DNA of 64,000 bases, taken from NCBI GenBank assembly GCA_963738625.1, contig CAVTXH010000003.1, forward strand, positions 1,116,001-1,180,000, in the 5' to 3' direction. The DNA comes from UBA7672 sp963738625 (GTDB lineage Bacteria > Pseudomonadota > Alphaproteobacteria > Caulobacterales > Hyphomonadaceae). The translations under genes and the position numbers were made by a program. Shown one piece after another: positions 53,667 through 63,335 of this stretch. Each line of letters starts with the position of its first letter. The stretch's first letter is position 1. Below the pieces are notes generated by a model. It did no database searches. It saw nothing but the letters and a program-made list of their open reading frames with translations, and had not been told where the DNA came from.

Positions 53667-54644
53667 ATGAATATCCAGGGCTCCAAAATTCTGGTGACCG
53701 GAGGCGCGGGCCTCATCGGCTCCACGACGATCGACCAGCTGCTCGCCACCGAGAAGCCAGCCCAGATCGTAATCTTCGACAACATGACGCGCGGCACGAC
53801 CCGCAACCTCGAGAACGCCCTCAAGGACGAGCGCGTCACGCTGATCAAGGGCGACATCCGCGACAAGGACGCCGTCTACAAGGTCACCGAGGGCATGGAC
53901 GCCGTCATCCACATGGCCGCCATCCGCATCACCGCCTGCGCCGCCGATCCGCGCGAAGCCATGGAAGTGATGAACGACGGCACGTTCAACGTCATCGACG
54001 CCGCCCACAAGGCCGGCGTGAAGAAAGTGCTGGCCGCCTCGTCTGCCTCGATCCTCGGTCTCGCTGATACGTTCCCGACCAAGGAAGACCACCATCCCTA
54101 CAACAACCGCACTTGGTATGGCGCGTCCAAGATCATGCTCGAAGGCCTGCTGCGGTCCTACAACGACATGTACGGCCTCAACTATGTCGCGATGCGCTAC
54201 TTCAACGTCTACGGCCCGCGGATGGACGTCGAAGGCAAGTACACCGAAGTGCTCGTCCGCTGGGTCCAGCGCATCAGCCAGGGCGTGCCCCCGCTGATCC
54301 TCGGCGACGGCAAGACGTCGATGGACTTCATCTACATCGAAGACCTCGCCCGCGCGAACGTGCTGGCGCTCAAGTCCGACGTGTCGGACGAAGTCTTCCA
54401 TATCGCCTCGGGCGTCGAGACCTCGCTCAACGAACTCGCCGCCGCCACGATGAAAGTCATGGGCGCTGCGGCCGACATGGTTCCGGAATACGGTCCCGAG
54501 CGGAAGGTGAACGCCGTCTCGCGCCGCCTGTCTTCGACCGAGAAGGCCGAGCGGCTGCTTGGTTTTAAAGCCGAAGTCAGCCTGGAAGAAGGCGTCCGCC
54601 GCTTCGTCACATGGTGGGAAGCCAACAAGGACAGGTTCAACTAA
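53667..54644 (+). CDS. NAD-dependent epimerase/dehydratase
   Basis: A 325-residue extended SDR acting on a nucleotide sugar. The motif VTGGAGLIGSTTIDQLLA binds NAD, ASSASILGLADTF and the catalytic NRTWYGASKIMLEGLLRS (Tyr-Lys) follow, and GPRMDVEGKYTEVLVRW marks the substrate region. A 4-epimerase or a dehydratase acting on UDP-sugars is likely. The stop and next ATG share one base, so it is coupled to the second aminotransferase. Confidence 0.87.
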   Translation: MNIQGSKILVTGGAGLIGSTTIDQLLATEKPAQIVIFDNMTRGTTRNLENALKDERVTLIKGDIRDKDAVYKVTEGMDAVIHMAAIRITACAADPREAMEVMNDGTFNVIDAAHKAGVKKVLAASSASILGLADTFPTKEDHHPYNNRTWYGASKIMLEGLLRSYNDMYGLNYVAMRYFNVYGPRMDVEGKYTEVLVRWVQRISQGVPPLILGDGKTSMDFIYIEDLARANVLALKSDVSDEVFHIASGVETSLNELAAATMKVMGAAADMVPEYGPERKVNAVSRRLSSTEKAERLLGFKAEVSLEEGVRRFVTWWEANKDRFN

Positions 54645-55783
54645 TGATCCCGATCATCAAACCTGTGATGGACCAGCGCGAAGCTGATGCGGCCTCGCGC
54701 GTCATCCTGTCCGGCTGGATCACGCAAGGCCCGGAAGTCGCCGCGTTCGAAAAAGAGTTCGCCGAGTACGTCGGCGCCGAATACGCCGCCGCCGTCTCCA
54801 ACTGCACCACGGGCCTTCACCTTGCGCTCCTTGCTGCCGGGGTTGGACAGGGCGACGAAGTCATCACCGTCTCGCACTCCTATATCGCGACCGCCAACTC
54901 GATCCGCTATTGCGGCGCCGAGCCGATCTTCGTCGACGTTGATCCGGTCACGCACAACATGGATCCGGCGTTGATCGAAGCTGCGATCACGCCGAAAACC
55001 AAGGCCATCCTGCTCGTCCACCAGATGGGCATGCCTGCCGACCTCGCCGCCATCGTCGCCATCGCGAAGAAGCACAAGCTTCCCGTGATCGAGGATGCGG
55101 CCTGCGCCGTCGGCGCCGAATACCTTTGGGAAGGCAATTGGGAAAAGATCGGCCGCGTCCGTGGCGACGTCGCCGTGTTCTCCTTCCACCCGCGCAAGAT
55201 CATGTCGACAGGCGATGGCGGCATGCTGACGACGCCGCACGCCGGCTGGAACGCCAAGTTCAAGCAGCTGCGTCAGCACGGCATGAGCGTGCCGGACACC
55301 GTCCGCCACGGCTCGAACCAGGTGATCTTCGAGACGCACCCGGTGCTCGGCTACAACTACCGCATGACCGACATCCAGGCCGCCGTCGGCCGCGAGCAGC
55401 TGCGCCGCCTGCCAGGCATCGTTGCCCGCCGCCGCGAGATTGCCGACATCTACAAGTCGCTGCTCGCCAGCGCCCAGTGGATCGGCCTGCCGCAGGAGCC
55501 CGCCTACGCCCGCTCCAACTGGCAGTCCTTCGCCGTGCGCCTGCCTGACTATGCCGACCAGAAAGCCGTCATGCAGACCATGCTCGACGCCGGCATCGCC
55601 ACGCGCCGCGGCATCATGTGCTCGCACCGCGAGGACGGCTACCTGAACAGCCGCCACGCACCCCTGCCGCATTCCGAAGGCTGCCAGGACCGCACCATCG
55701 TCCTGCCGCTCTACCCGCAGATGACGATGACCGATCTCGAACTCGTCGCGACGACTCTCAGACAAGCAACCGAGCCGAAATGA
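54644..55783 (+). CDS. DegT/DnrJ/EryC1/StrS aminotransferase (second)
   Basis: A 379-residue PLP aminotransferase, different from the one at 52454. PLP lysine in VFSFHPRKIMSTGDGGML; SGWITQGPEVAAFEKEFAEY opens it, as in perosamine or 4-amino-sugar enzymes. DVDPVTHNMDPALIE and VIEDAACAVGAEY match family blocks. With the adjacent epimerase it probably makes a second amino sugar. The stop overlaps the next ATG (ATGA). Confidence 0.87.
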   Translation: MIPIIKPVMDQREADAASRVILSGWITQGPEVAAFEKEFAEYVGAEYAAAVSNCTTGLHLALLAAGVGQGDEVITVSHSYIATANSIRYCGAEPIFVDVDPVTHNMDPALIEAAITPKTKAILLVHQMGMPADLAAIVAIAKKHKLPVIEDAACAVGAEYLWEGNWEKIGRVRGDVAVFSFHPRKIMSTGDGGMLTTPHAGWNAKFKQLRQHGMSVPDTVRHGSNQVIFETHPVLGYNYRMTDIQAAVGREQLRRLPGIVARRREIADIYKSLLASAQWIGLPQEPAYARSNWQSFAVRLPDYADQKAVMQTMLDAGIATRRGIMCSHREDGYLNSRHAPLPHSEGCQDRTIVLPLYPQMTMTDLELVATTLRQATEPK

Positions 55784-56649
55784 CCGCAGTCGCCAAGGAT
55801 ATCGCCCTGACGGATACCGCACTGGGAGCACAGCAGGTTGCGATCATCAGACCCGGACAGGGCCTGTTCGATCTCGATCTCGGCGCCGTCTGGCGCTATC
55901 GTGAACTGCTGTTCGTGCTCATCAAGCGCGACATCCAGGTGCTGTACAAACAGGCCGCCCTCGGGGCCGGCTGGGCGATCATCCAGCCGCTGTTCGCCGT
56001 CGCCATCTTCACCATCGTCTTCGGCATGTTCGCCAAGATGCCTTCTGACGGTATCCCCTATCCGGTGTTCGCGTTCGCCGGCGTCCTGCCATGGACCTAC
56101 TTCGCCGAAGCCACCCGCCGCGCCTCCACCGGCCTGGTCGATGACGCCGAGCTGATCCGCAAAGTCTACTTCCCGCGCCTCATCATGCCGCTGGCTAAGG
56201 TCACTGCGCCGCTGCTCGACTTCTGCATCTCCTGCGTCGTCATGGTCGGCCTGATGCTGGCCTACGGCATGGTCCCGACCTTCAAGATCCTCTTGATCTT
56301 CCCGCTTGTCCTGGTCGCAAGCCTGCTCGCGCTCTCGATCTCGCTCTGGCTCGGCCCCATCAACGTCCGCTTCCGCGACATCAAGCACACCGTGCCCTTC
56401 ATGCTGCAGGTGTGGATGTACGCCTCGCCGATCGTCTATCCGCTGACCCAGGTGCCGGCGGAATACAAAATACTCTACTCGCTCAACCCGATGGTCGGCG
56501 TCATCGAGGGCTTCCGCTGGGCCGTGTTCGACCGCGGCCAGCCGGACATCGCCGCACTGGGCATGAGCCTCGGCGTCGTCGCCGTGCTTCTGGCAGGCGG
56601 CCTCGTCTACTTCAAGAAGCAGGAACGCCAGTTCGCGGATGTGATCTGA
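55780..56649 (+). CDS. wzm: ABC-2 type polysaccharide export permease (Wzm-like)
   Basis: A 289-residue membrane protein of the ABC-2 family for glycan export. Six helices include LGAGWAIIQPLFAVAIFTIVFG, VFAFAGVLPWTYFAEA and ISCVVMVGLMLAYGMV; PINVRFRDIKHTVPFMLQVWM is the family motif before the last helices. It is followed by the ATPase gene at 1 nt. It should move the lipid-linked polymer across the inner membrane. Confidence 0.92.
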   Translation: MTAVAKDIALTDTALGAQQVAIIRPGQGLFDLDLGAVWRYRELLFVLIKRDIQVLYKQAALGAGWAIIQPLFAVAIFTIVFGMFAKMPSDGIPYPVFAFAGVLPWTYFAEATRRASTGLVDDAELIRKVYFPRLIMPLAKVTAPLLDFCISCVVMVGLMLAYGMVPTFKILLIFPLVLVASLLALSISLWLGPINVRFRDIKHTVPFMLQVWMYASPIVYPLTQVPAEYKILYSLNPMVGVIEGFRWAVFDRGQPDIAALGMSLGVVAVLLAGGLVYFKKQERQFADVI

Positions 56650-56650
56650 C

Positions 56651-57943
56651 ATGACCACGCAATCGACAGATCTGGCCATCAGCGTCCGCGATATCGGCAA
56701 GCGCTATCGCCGCAACAAGACGATGAAGCATGACAGCGTGCGCGACATCATCCAGGATGGCGTCGCCAACCTGCTTTCGGGCGGCAAGGCCAAGCCCACC
56801 AAGGAAGACTTCTGGGCGCTCTCGGGCGCCACGTTCGACATCAAGCGCGGCGAGAATGTCGGCATCATCGGCCTCAACGGCGCCGGCAAGTCGACGCTGC
56901 TGAAAGTCCTGTCCCGCATCGTCACGCCTACCACCGGCGAAGCGCGCATCTATGGCCGCCTCGGCGCCCTACTCGAAGTCGGCACCGGATTCCACCAGGA
57001 GCTGACCGGCCGCGAGAACGCCTACCTCTACGGCTCCATCCTTGGCATGACCCGCAAGGAAGTCGAAGCCAAGTTCGACGCAATCGTCGACTTCTCGGAA
57101 ATCGGCGAGTTCATCGACACGCCCGTGAAGCGCTATTCTTCGGGCATGTATGTCCGCCTCGCCTTCGCGGTCGCGGCGCACCTCGATCCCGACATCCTGC
57201 TCCTTGATGAAGTGCTCTCCGTCGGCGACTTCGCCTTCCAGCGCAAGTGCATGAACTTCGCGCGCTCGCTGGAGGAAAAAGGCTCCACCATCCTATTCGT
57301 GTCGCACAACATGTTTTCCATCAAGTCGATGTGCGAACGCGTCATCTACCTCAAGAAGGGCAAGGTCGTTTACGACGGCCCGACCGACGCGGGCCTGGCG
57401 ATGTACGAGAAGGACAGCCGCCTCGGCGACGTCTCCTGGTTCCACGACGACGAGAAGAACACCGCCCTCACCATCACCGACGTCCGCATCATGAACGATG
57501 CGGGCGAGGAAACGACCGTGTTCGACCACGGCGAACAGATGACGGTAAAGGTCCGCTACAAGGCCTTCCGGCCGGTCGAACATCCCGATTTCCGCGTCGG
57601 CATCGATCGCACAGACGAAGTCCACTGCTCGACCTTCTCCACCATCGACGACAATGTCGATATCCCGGTGATCGAGGGCGAAGGCGAGATCTCGCTGAAG
57701 ACGCCAGCGATCAAACTGGTGTCAGACCTCTATTCCGTGAACATCGTCGTACGCGAGCGTGGCCATGCCGGCCGCATCCTCTGCGCCCAGATCGGCGGGC
57801 ACTTCCACGTCCGCCACGCGGTCTACGCGTCCAACGCTTATGGCGTCTTCCACGAGGACGCGGACTGGAAACTTGGGGCGCCCGCCACGGAAGCTCAGCC
57901 AGCCGCGAAAACCAAGGCGCCCGAGGTTGTCGCCAATGGCTGA
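56651..57943 (+). CDS. wzt: Polysaccharide export ATPase with C-terminal substrate domain (Wzt-like)
   Basis: A 430-residue protein: ATPase in the first ~250 residues (Walker A GLNGAGKST, signature RYSSGMYVRLAFAVA, Walker B ILLLDEVLSVGD) and a beta-sandwich domain near 270-405, as in Wzt proteins that bind the non-reducing end of the polymer. The C-domain implies a capped chain such as an O-antigen. It overlaps the next gene by 8 nt. Confidence 0.92.
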   Translation: MTTQSTDLAISVRDIGKRYRRNKTMKHDSVRDIIQDGVANLLSGGKAKPTKEDFWALSGATFDIKRGENVGIIGLNGAGKSTLLKVLSRIVTPTTGEARIYGRLGALLEVGTGFHQELTGRENAYLYGSILGMTRKEVEAKFDAIVDFSEIGEFIDTPVKRYSSGMYVRLAFAVAAHLDPDILLLDEVLSVGDFAFQRKCMNFARSLEEKGSTILFVSHNMFSIKSMCERVIYLKKGKVVYDGPTDAGLAMYEKDSRLGDVSWFHDDEKNTALTITDVRIMNDAGEETTVFDHGEQMTVKVRYKAFRPVEHPDFRVGIDRTDEVHCSTFSTIDDNVDIPVIEGEGEISLKTPAIKLVSDLYSVNIVVRERGHAGRILCAQIGGHFHVRHAVYASNAYGVFHEDADWKLGAPATEAQPAAKTKAPEVVANG

Positions 57944-59606
57944 TACGTCCACGCACATCTCGGCCGTGCGCGCGGGGACGGCGCCGGACAGCCAAGGCCC
58001 GCCAGAGCAGGTCGCTCGCATCCAAGAGAGTTTTGACGAGTACGAACTGTATGTGGCGAGCGCCCAGCGCTATCTTGCGGAAGGCAAGCTTGCAGCCGCC
58101 GCCGCGCACTGCTCGATCGCCGCGCACGTCGCCACGCAGAATCACGCGGGGATCTTCTGGAGCCCCCGGCTCGAGAAGATCCTCAACGAGGTTGGCCGGC
58201 GTATCCAGCCAGAAGGCCCCGCCCGTCCCCGCCCGACCGAGTTCAGGAAGATCCTTCAGGTCTGCACCCAGGTTTCGGCCGTCGGCGGGCACACCAAGAT
58301 GCTTTGCCAGTGGGTGAAGGCCGACACTACACGCCAGCACTCCCTCGTGCTTACCCAGCACCGCGGCCCGACACCTGACTTCGTCCATGCCGTCTTCAAA
58401 GCCAGCGGCGGCCGCAAGGTCGAGCAGCTCAATCACAGCCCCAGCGGTCAACTCGACTGGGCGCGGCGCCTGCGCGCCATCGCCAAGGATTTCGACCTCG
58501 TCATCCTGCACACGCACTGCGAGGACGTAATCCCGCTGCTGGCCTTTGCTGACACGGAAAAGCACCCGCCCGTTCTGGTGCTGAACCATGCCGATCACAT
58601 CTTCTGGTATGGTTCGTCCGTCTGCCACCTCTCGATCAACCTGCGTGATGCAGCACAGGACATCGCCGTAGCCCGCCGCGGCATTGCGCCGGAGCGCAAT
58701 ATCCTGATGCCAACCCTGGCGGAGTCCATCGTGCGGACGCGTTCGCGCGAGGACGCCAAGCGCGAACTGGGAATCGATCCGGACACGGTGCTGATGGTCT
58801 CGGCGGCGCGGCGCTCAAAGTACCGCACCATGAACGGCGTCACCTTCGCAGATATCCACGCCCCAGTCCTGGAGAAAAACCCGAGCGCGACGCTTCTCGT
58901 CGTCGGCGCCGGCGAACCGGACGATTGGGCGCCCGTGCGCGAACGCGTCGGCGGCCGGCTGAAGTCGTTGCCTGAACAGCCCAATCCGAAAATCTATTTC
59001 GAGGCGGCCGATATCTATGTCGATTCCTATCCCTTCGTGTCCTCCACCTCGCTGATGGAGGCAGCCGGGTACGGCCTGCCGCTCGTCACTATCTTCACCG
59101 CGCCGCAGGCTGCGCGCATATTCGGCATCAACCACGTCGCCCTGGTCGGCAACACCCTGCAGGCAACATCATTCGAGCAATATCGCAACATGCTCGACGG
59201 TCTCATCCGCGATCCCGCTCAGCGCGAGCGGCTGGGCGAGGCCGCGCGCATCGCTGTCAAGCGTGATCATAACCTGCCCGGCTGGAAGACCTGGCTCGAG
59301 GCCGTCTATGCCCGCGCGCTTGAACTTCCAACCCTCGACAATCATCCAATGCTCGAGGAGATCGACCGTCCTTCCTTCGGCGAGCCCGACTGCCGGCACC
59401 AGGAGATCTTTGGCGGCGTATGGCCCACCTCGCGCGTCGTGATGAGCTATATGAGCATGCTGCCCTTCGCGCAGCACATGACACACTGGAAGCAGCTGCA
59501 GGCCGAGGGCGCTTTCCGCGGCAAAGGCGAAGCGATCAGCAACCTGTTTCCGGAATGGCTGAAACGCCGGGTTAAGGACGGCATCCTCAAACTGCCCGAG
59601 GAATGA
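57936..59606 (+). CDS. GT4-like glycosyltransferase, tandem paralogue 1
   Basis: A 556-residue glycosyltransferase starting at ATG 57936 inside the end of wzt. An N-terminal helical region is followed by a two-Rossmann core: LQVCTQVSAVGGHTKMLCQW, DLVILHTHCEDVIPLLAF, VLVLNHADHIFWYG and the C-terminal YFEAADIYVDSYPFVSSTSLMEAAGYGLP donor site, typical of GT4. Closely similar over its whole length to the next gene. Donor unknown. Confidence 0.82.
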   Translation: MADTSTHISAVRAGTAPDSQGPPEQVARIQESFDEYELYVASAQRYLAEGKLAAAAAHCSIAAHVATQNHAGIFWSPRLEKILNEVGRRIQPEGPARPRPTEFRKILQVCTQVSAVGGHTKMLCQWVKADTTRQHSLVLTQHRGPTPDFVHAVFKASGGRKVEQLNHSPSGQLDWARRLRAIAKDFDLVILHTHCEDVIPLLAFADTEKHPPVLVLNHADHIFWYGSSVCHLSINLRDAAQDIAVARRGIAPERNILMPTLAESIVRTRSREDAKRELGIDPDTVLMVSAARRSKYRTMNGVTFADIHAPVLEKNPSATLLVVGAGEPDDWAPVRERVGGRLKSLPEQPNPKIYFEAADIYVDSYPFVSSTSLMEAAGYGLPLVTIFTAPQAARIFGINHVALVGNTLQATSFEQYRNMLDGLIRDPAQRERLGEAARIAVKRDHNLPGWKTWLEAVYARALELPTLDNHPMLEEIDRPSFGEPDCRHQEIFGGVWPTSRVVMSYMSMLPFAQHMTHWKQLQAEGAFRGKGEAISNLFPEWLKRRVKDGILKLPEE

Positions 59607-61246
59607 CGATGACACCCGCCGACACAGCCGGAACGCTGGCTCGCGCGCCCTCCATGCAGGAAGCGCGGCTGGCCCGCAACTTTACGGAATTCGAGCGCTA
59701 TCTCGACCGTGCGCAACGCTATTTTGGCGAAGACGAGCTAGCGGCTGCCTGCGTGCACGCCGCCGTCGCTTCGCACATCGCTGTACAGAATCATTGCGGC
59801 ATGTTCTGGAGCCCGCGCCTCGAAAAACTGCTGAGCGAGATTGGCAAGCGCATCGAGCCGCAAGGCAAAGCCCGCCCGCGCCCCACGCGGGCAAAGCACA
59901 TCCTCCAGATTGGCACGCAGATGGCCAGCGTCGGCGGGCTCACCAAGATGCTCGGCCAGTGGGTCAAGGCAGATGCGGGGCGCGAACACTCGCTCATCCT
60001 CACTCAGCAGCGTGGCCCAGCACCCTCCTTCGTGCACGAAGCCTTCGGAGGCCGCGTTGAATACCTCAACCGCCACCCCGGCGGGCATATCGAATGGGCG
60101 CAGCGCCTACGCCGTATCGCCCGGGATTTCGACCTCATCATCCTGCACACGCACTGCGAGGACATTGTCCCGCTGCTGGCTTTCGCCGAGCCAGAGAAGC
60201 ATCCGCCCGTGCTGGTGCTGAATCATGCCGACCATCTGTTCTGGTACGGCCCGTCCATCTGCCACCTATCGATCAACCTGCGCGACGCCGCCCAGGATCT
60301 TGCCATCGCCCGCCGCGGCGTCGAACCCGCGCGCAACGTGTTGATGCCGACCCTGTCGGAATCGATCCTGCGCACGCGTTCACGCGAAGAGGCCAAGCGT
60401 GAGCTCGGAATTGCCCCCGACACCACTTTGATGGTGTCGGTCGCGCGTAAGCTGAAATACCGCACGATGCACGGCGTCACCTTCGCCGACATTCACGCTC
60501 CTGTGCTGGAAAAACATCCCGACGCGGCCTTACTCGTCGTCGGCGCTGGCGAGCCTGAAGACTGGGCGCCCGTGCGCAAACGTGTCGGCGACCGTCTGCG
60601 CTCGCTGCCGGAACTGCCCAATCCGAAGATCTATTTCGAAGCCGCCGACATCTATGTCGACTCCTTCCCCTTCGTTTCCTCGACATCGCTGATGGAGGCC
60701 GCAGGCTATGGCGCGCCGACAGCGACGATCTTCACCTATCCGGAGGAAGCCCGCATCTTCGGCATCAACCACGTCGCCCTCGTCGGCAATGTCCAGGTTG
60801 CCCGCTCGTTCGAACACTATCGCGACATTCTCGACCAGATGATTCGAGACCCTGCCCTGCGTGAACGCCTCGGCGAGACAGCTCGCATAGCGGTCGCGAG
60901 AGACCACAACATGCCGGGCTGGCATCGCTGGCTCGAGGCTGTCTACGCCCGCGCCCTCGAACTACCGGCTCTCGACAACCGTGCGATGCTCGAAGGTATC
61001 GAGGCGCCGTCCTTCGGCGAGCCTGACTGGCGCCATGAGGACATTTTTGGCGGCGACTGGCCGACGGCCCAGGTCGTCAAGAGCTATATGGGAACACTGC
61101 CCCTGCATCAGCGTGTGGCTCACTGGCGCGAGCTGCGCGCCGCTGGCGCCTTCGCTAGCTGGAAGAGCGCCGCAAGCCACGTCGTTCTGCCCGAATGGCT
61201 GAAGCGCTACGTGAAAGACGGCCTGCTAGCGAAGAAGCCGGGCTGA
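59603..61246 (+). CDS. GT4-like glycosyltransferase, tandem paralogue 2
   Basis: A 547-residue copy of the previous enzyme, coupled through an ATGA overlap. The same blocks appear: LQIGTQMASVGGLTKMLGQW, DLIILHTHCEDIVPLLAF and YFEAADIYVDSFPFVSSTSL. Alignment by eye suggests about two thirds identity; no computation was made. An alternative ATG at 59609 has similar merit. It converges on the GT2 gene at 61283. Duplication with altered acceptor or donor choice is the simplest reading. Confidence 0.82.
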   Translation: MTMTPADTAGTLARAPSMQEARLARNFTEFERYLDRAQRYFGEDELAAACVHAAVASHIAVQNHCGMFWSPRLEKLLSEIGKRIEPQGKARPRPTRAKHILQIGTQMASVGGLTKMLGQWVKADAGREHSLILTQQRGPAPSFVHEAFGGRVEYLNRHPGGHIEWAQRLRRIARDFDLIILHTHCEDIVPLLAFAEPEKHPPVLVLNHADHLFWYGPSICHLSINLRDAAQDLAIARRGVEPARNVLMPTLSESILRTRSREEAKRELGIAPDTTLMVSVARKLKYRTMHGVTFADIHAPVLEKHPDAALLVVGAGEPEDWAPVRKRVGDRLRSLPELPNPKIYFEAADIYVDSFPFVSSTSLMEAAGYGAPTATIFTYPEEARIFGINHVALVGNVQVARSFEHYRDILDQMIRDPALRERLGETARIAVARDHNMPGWHRWLEAVYARALELPALDNRAMLEGIEAPSFGEPDWRHEDIFGGDWPTAQVVKSYMGTLPLHQRVAHWRELRAAGAFASWKSAASHVVLPEWLKRYVKDGLLAKKPG

Positions 61247-61282
61247 GAACCCCTCCCTCTTTCGACTCGAATGCGAGCGCCT

Positions 61283-62365
61283 CTAGCGCACCATCAGGGC
61301 GCGCGCCGTGGCGACGGCATAATCTTTCGGGGGCGTCAGCATCATCGCCTCGCGCCAAAGGCCTTTGCGCACAAGGCGCCCGGCCGTGACGGTAATGTAC
61401 CAGGTGACTTCCTTGCGGTTCTGGTCCGTCAGGAGCGGCGCATATTGAAGGGCCGATCGAATGAAGGCGCAATCGGAGGGTTCGAGTTCGTAGGGCCTGT
61501 AGCGCGCCATCTCCATGAATTTGGCGCTCGCGGCGATGCGCAGACGTTGAGCTTCGGTCGGATTGAGTTCACGCGACGCCAGCTTCACCATGCTCTCAAG
61601 CGTCTTCGCTGCTTTCAGATCAGCCAGCATTTCAAAGCGGAAGGCAATGTCCTCGCTTCCGGCGCGGCGCCGGAGAGCCGAGATCGCGCCGAGCTGCGAG
61701 CCTATCGCCATGACGCGGCCGCTCACGATCGAGCTGGAGGCGCTTGCGGTGTGGACGCGGTATTTGCCGAATGTTTCGGACAGGTTGACCAGCGCACCGT
61801 GCTCGGTAAGCCGCCAGAAGAGGTCGCTGTCCTCGGAATTAGGCACGTGGCGATAGCCGCCCACAGCCTCCACGGCAGCCCTGCGCGCCATCAGCGTCGA
61901 GTGGACGATATACGGCTCCAACGCGGGCGCCTTGGCGGCATCCGCCTCCGAAGGCGGACCGGGCTGCTGCAGGTTGGAAAGCGCGTCGCCGCTTTCATCA
62001 ATATGCTGTACTGCGCCGCCAAGGCCTACGCATTCGGGATGAGCACGCAGATAGTCGACCTGCCGCGCAAGGCGGTCCGGAAAGGAGGTGTCGTCGGCAT
62101 CCAGGCATGCGAAGAACTCGGTTGTGCAGTGACGCAGCGCTTCATTGCGCGCCTCGACGATGCCGCCATTGGCCTTCCGCACGACGTGGAGACGCGGCTC
62201 TTCCTTCGTCAACTCAGCAAGAATCTGCGGCGTAGCATCTGTTGAACCATCGTCGATGACGATGATGCGCAGGTCGGAAAACGTCTGGGCGCGAATGCTG
62301 TCCACCGCTTCGCGCAGCGTCGCGGCGGCGTTGTAGGCCGGGATCAAAACATCAACGAGGGCCAT
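61283..62365 (-). CDS. Family 2 glycosyltransferase
   Basis: A 360-residue GT-A glycosyltransferase. VDVLIPAYNAAATLREAVDSI and VIDDGSTDATPQILAEL open it; FACLDADDTSFPDRLARQV carries the DxD metal site. The C-terminal part is helical. The ATG at 62365 is 13 nt past the stop of the upstream GT2 gene, so these are co-transcribed. Donor and acceptor are unknown. Confidence 0.88.
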   Translation of the reverse strand: MALVDVLIPAYNAAATLREAVDSIRAQTFSDLRIIVIDDGSTDATPQILAELTKEEPRLHVVRKANGGIVEARNEALRHCTTEFFACLDADDTSFPDRLARQVDYLRAHPECVGLGGAVQHIDESGDALSNLQQPGPPSEADAAKAPALEPYIVHSTLMARRAAVEAVGGYRHVPNSEDSDLFWRLTEHGALVNLSETFGKYRVHTASASSSIVSGRVMAIGSQLGAISALRRRAGSEDIAFRFEMLADLKAAKTLESMVKLASRELNPTEAQRLRIAASAKFMEMARYRPYELEPSDCAFIRSALQYAPLLTDQNRKEVTWYITVTAGRLVRKGLWREAMMLTPPKDYAVATARALMVR

Positions 62366-62378
62366 GGCGCGTAGGCTG

Positions 62379-63335
62379 CTAGAGCGAGGCGGGATTTGGC
62401 GGCCCATGCGAAAGCAGCGAAGCGATCAGCGCCCTGCGCAGAGGTTTGGGTGCAACAAGGTGATATACACCCCGGAAAGGAAACACGCCGAGCGCGCCCA
62501 GGATGGCGCGCAGTGCGATTCCCTTTTGGCCGGCTTCAGCGCGCGCAACAGCGGCTTCTACGAAGTATTCGTAGTACTGCCACATCACGTCGCGATAGGA
62601 GTTGGAGATCCCCTTGAGCGATCCCCACACGCGCCATTCCGGCAAGGCATGGCGTAGGAAGACTTTGCGCGCAAAGCCTAGCCTGCGAAGCCGCAGCGCG
62701 TCGTATGAACCCGGAGGTCGCTGCCGGAACAGCACGCACGGGAGCTTGAGGTAGGCCACCTTGCGGCGGCGCGCGACGCGCAGTTGCCAGTCCCAATCCT
62801 GATCGCCAAGTAGAGCGAGGTCAAAATAGCCGATCGCCTCTCGCACCGAAGCGCGCACGATAGTGGCCCCGATCTGCGGATAATACCCGCTCAACATTGA
62901 CTTCACGAGCGCATCCGGCTCCGTCGGCGCGCGCACCGGCCACGGCTCGTCGAGTTCGCGCAGGTCGTTGTCCACCGCGATCACCTGGGCCAGCACGGCC
63001 TCGATCCCGGGGTTTGCATCGAGGATCTTGAGATGCTGGCGCACGTGAGACGGCAGCCAGATATCGTCGTCGTCGAGGAAAGCGAGGAATTCGCCGGTTG
63101 CTGCCTTGAGGCCGGCATTGCGCGCAGCAGCCGCGCCTTTATCGGAAACCGGAATGTGGATCGCGCCGAAATCGGATGCGACTTTCCGGCTTTCGGGATC
63201 GCTGCCGTTGTCGCCGACGAGAATTTCGAACGTGATGTCGTCCGCTTCGAGCGCGCGGATGCTCGCTAGCGCCTGGCGCAGCGTGTCCGGCCGGTCGCGA
63301 GTGGGAACGATAACGGAGATCAGTCGCTTAGACAT
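62379..63335 (-). CDS. Family 2 glycosyltransferase
   Basis: A 318-residue GT-A glycosyltransferase. ISVIVPTRDRPDTLRQALAS and LVGDNGSDPESRK start the domain, and FLAFLDDDDIWLPSHV holds the DxD site. LLGDQDWDWQLRVAR is the later acceptor-site motif (xDxDW-like). ATG 63335 overlaps the stop of the deacetylase gene (TGATG), so translation is coupled. Confidence 0.88.
   Translation of the reverse strand: MSKRLISVIVPTRDRPDTLRQALASIRALEADDITFEILVGDNGSDPESRKVASDFGAIHIPVSDKGAAAARNAGLKAATGEFLAFLDDDDIWLPSHVRQHLKILDANPGIEAVLAQVIAVDNDLRELDEPWPVRAPTEPDALVKSMLSGYYPQIGATIVRASVREAIGYFDLALLGDQDWDWQLRVARRRKVAYLKLPCVLFRQRPPGSYDALRLRRLGFARKVFLRHALPEWRVWGSLKGISNSYRDVMWQYYEYFVEAAVARAEAGQKGIALRAILGALGVFPFRGVYHLVAPKPLRRALIASLLSHGPPNPASL

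Noticed and set aside
54641..55831. A 396-residue antisense frame over the second aminotransferase
   Set aside because: Composition is that of a GC shadow, and the sense gene is well supported by motifs and overlaps with neighbours.
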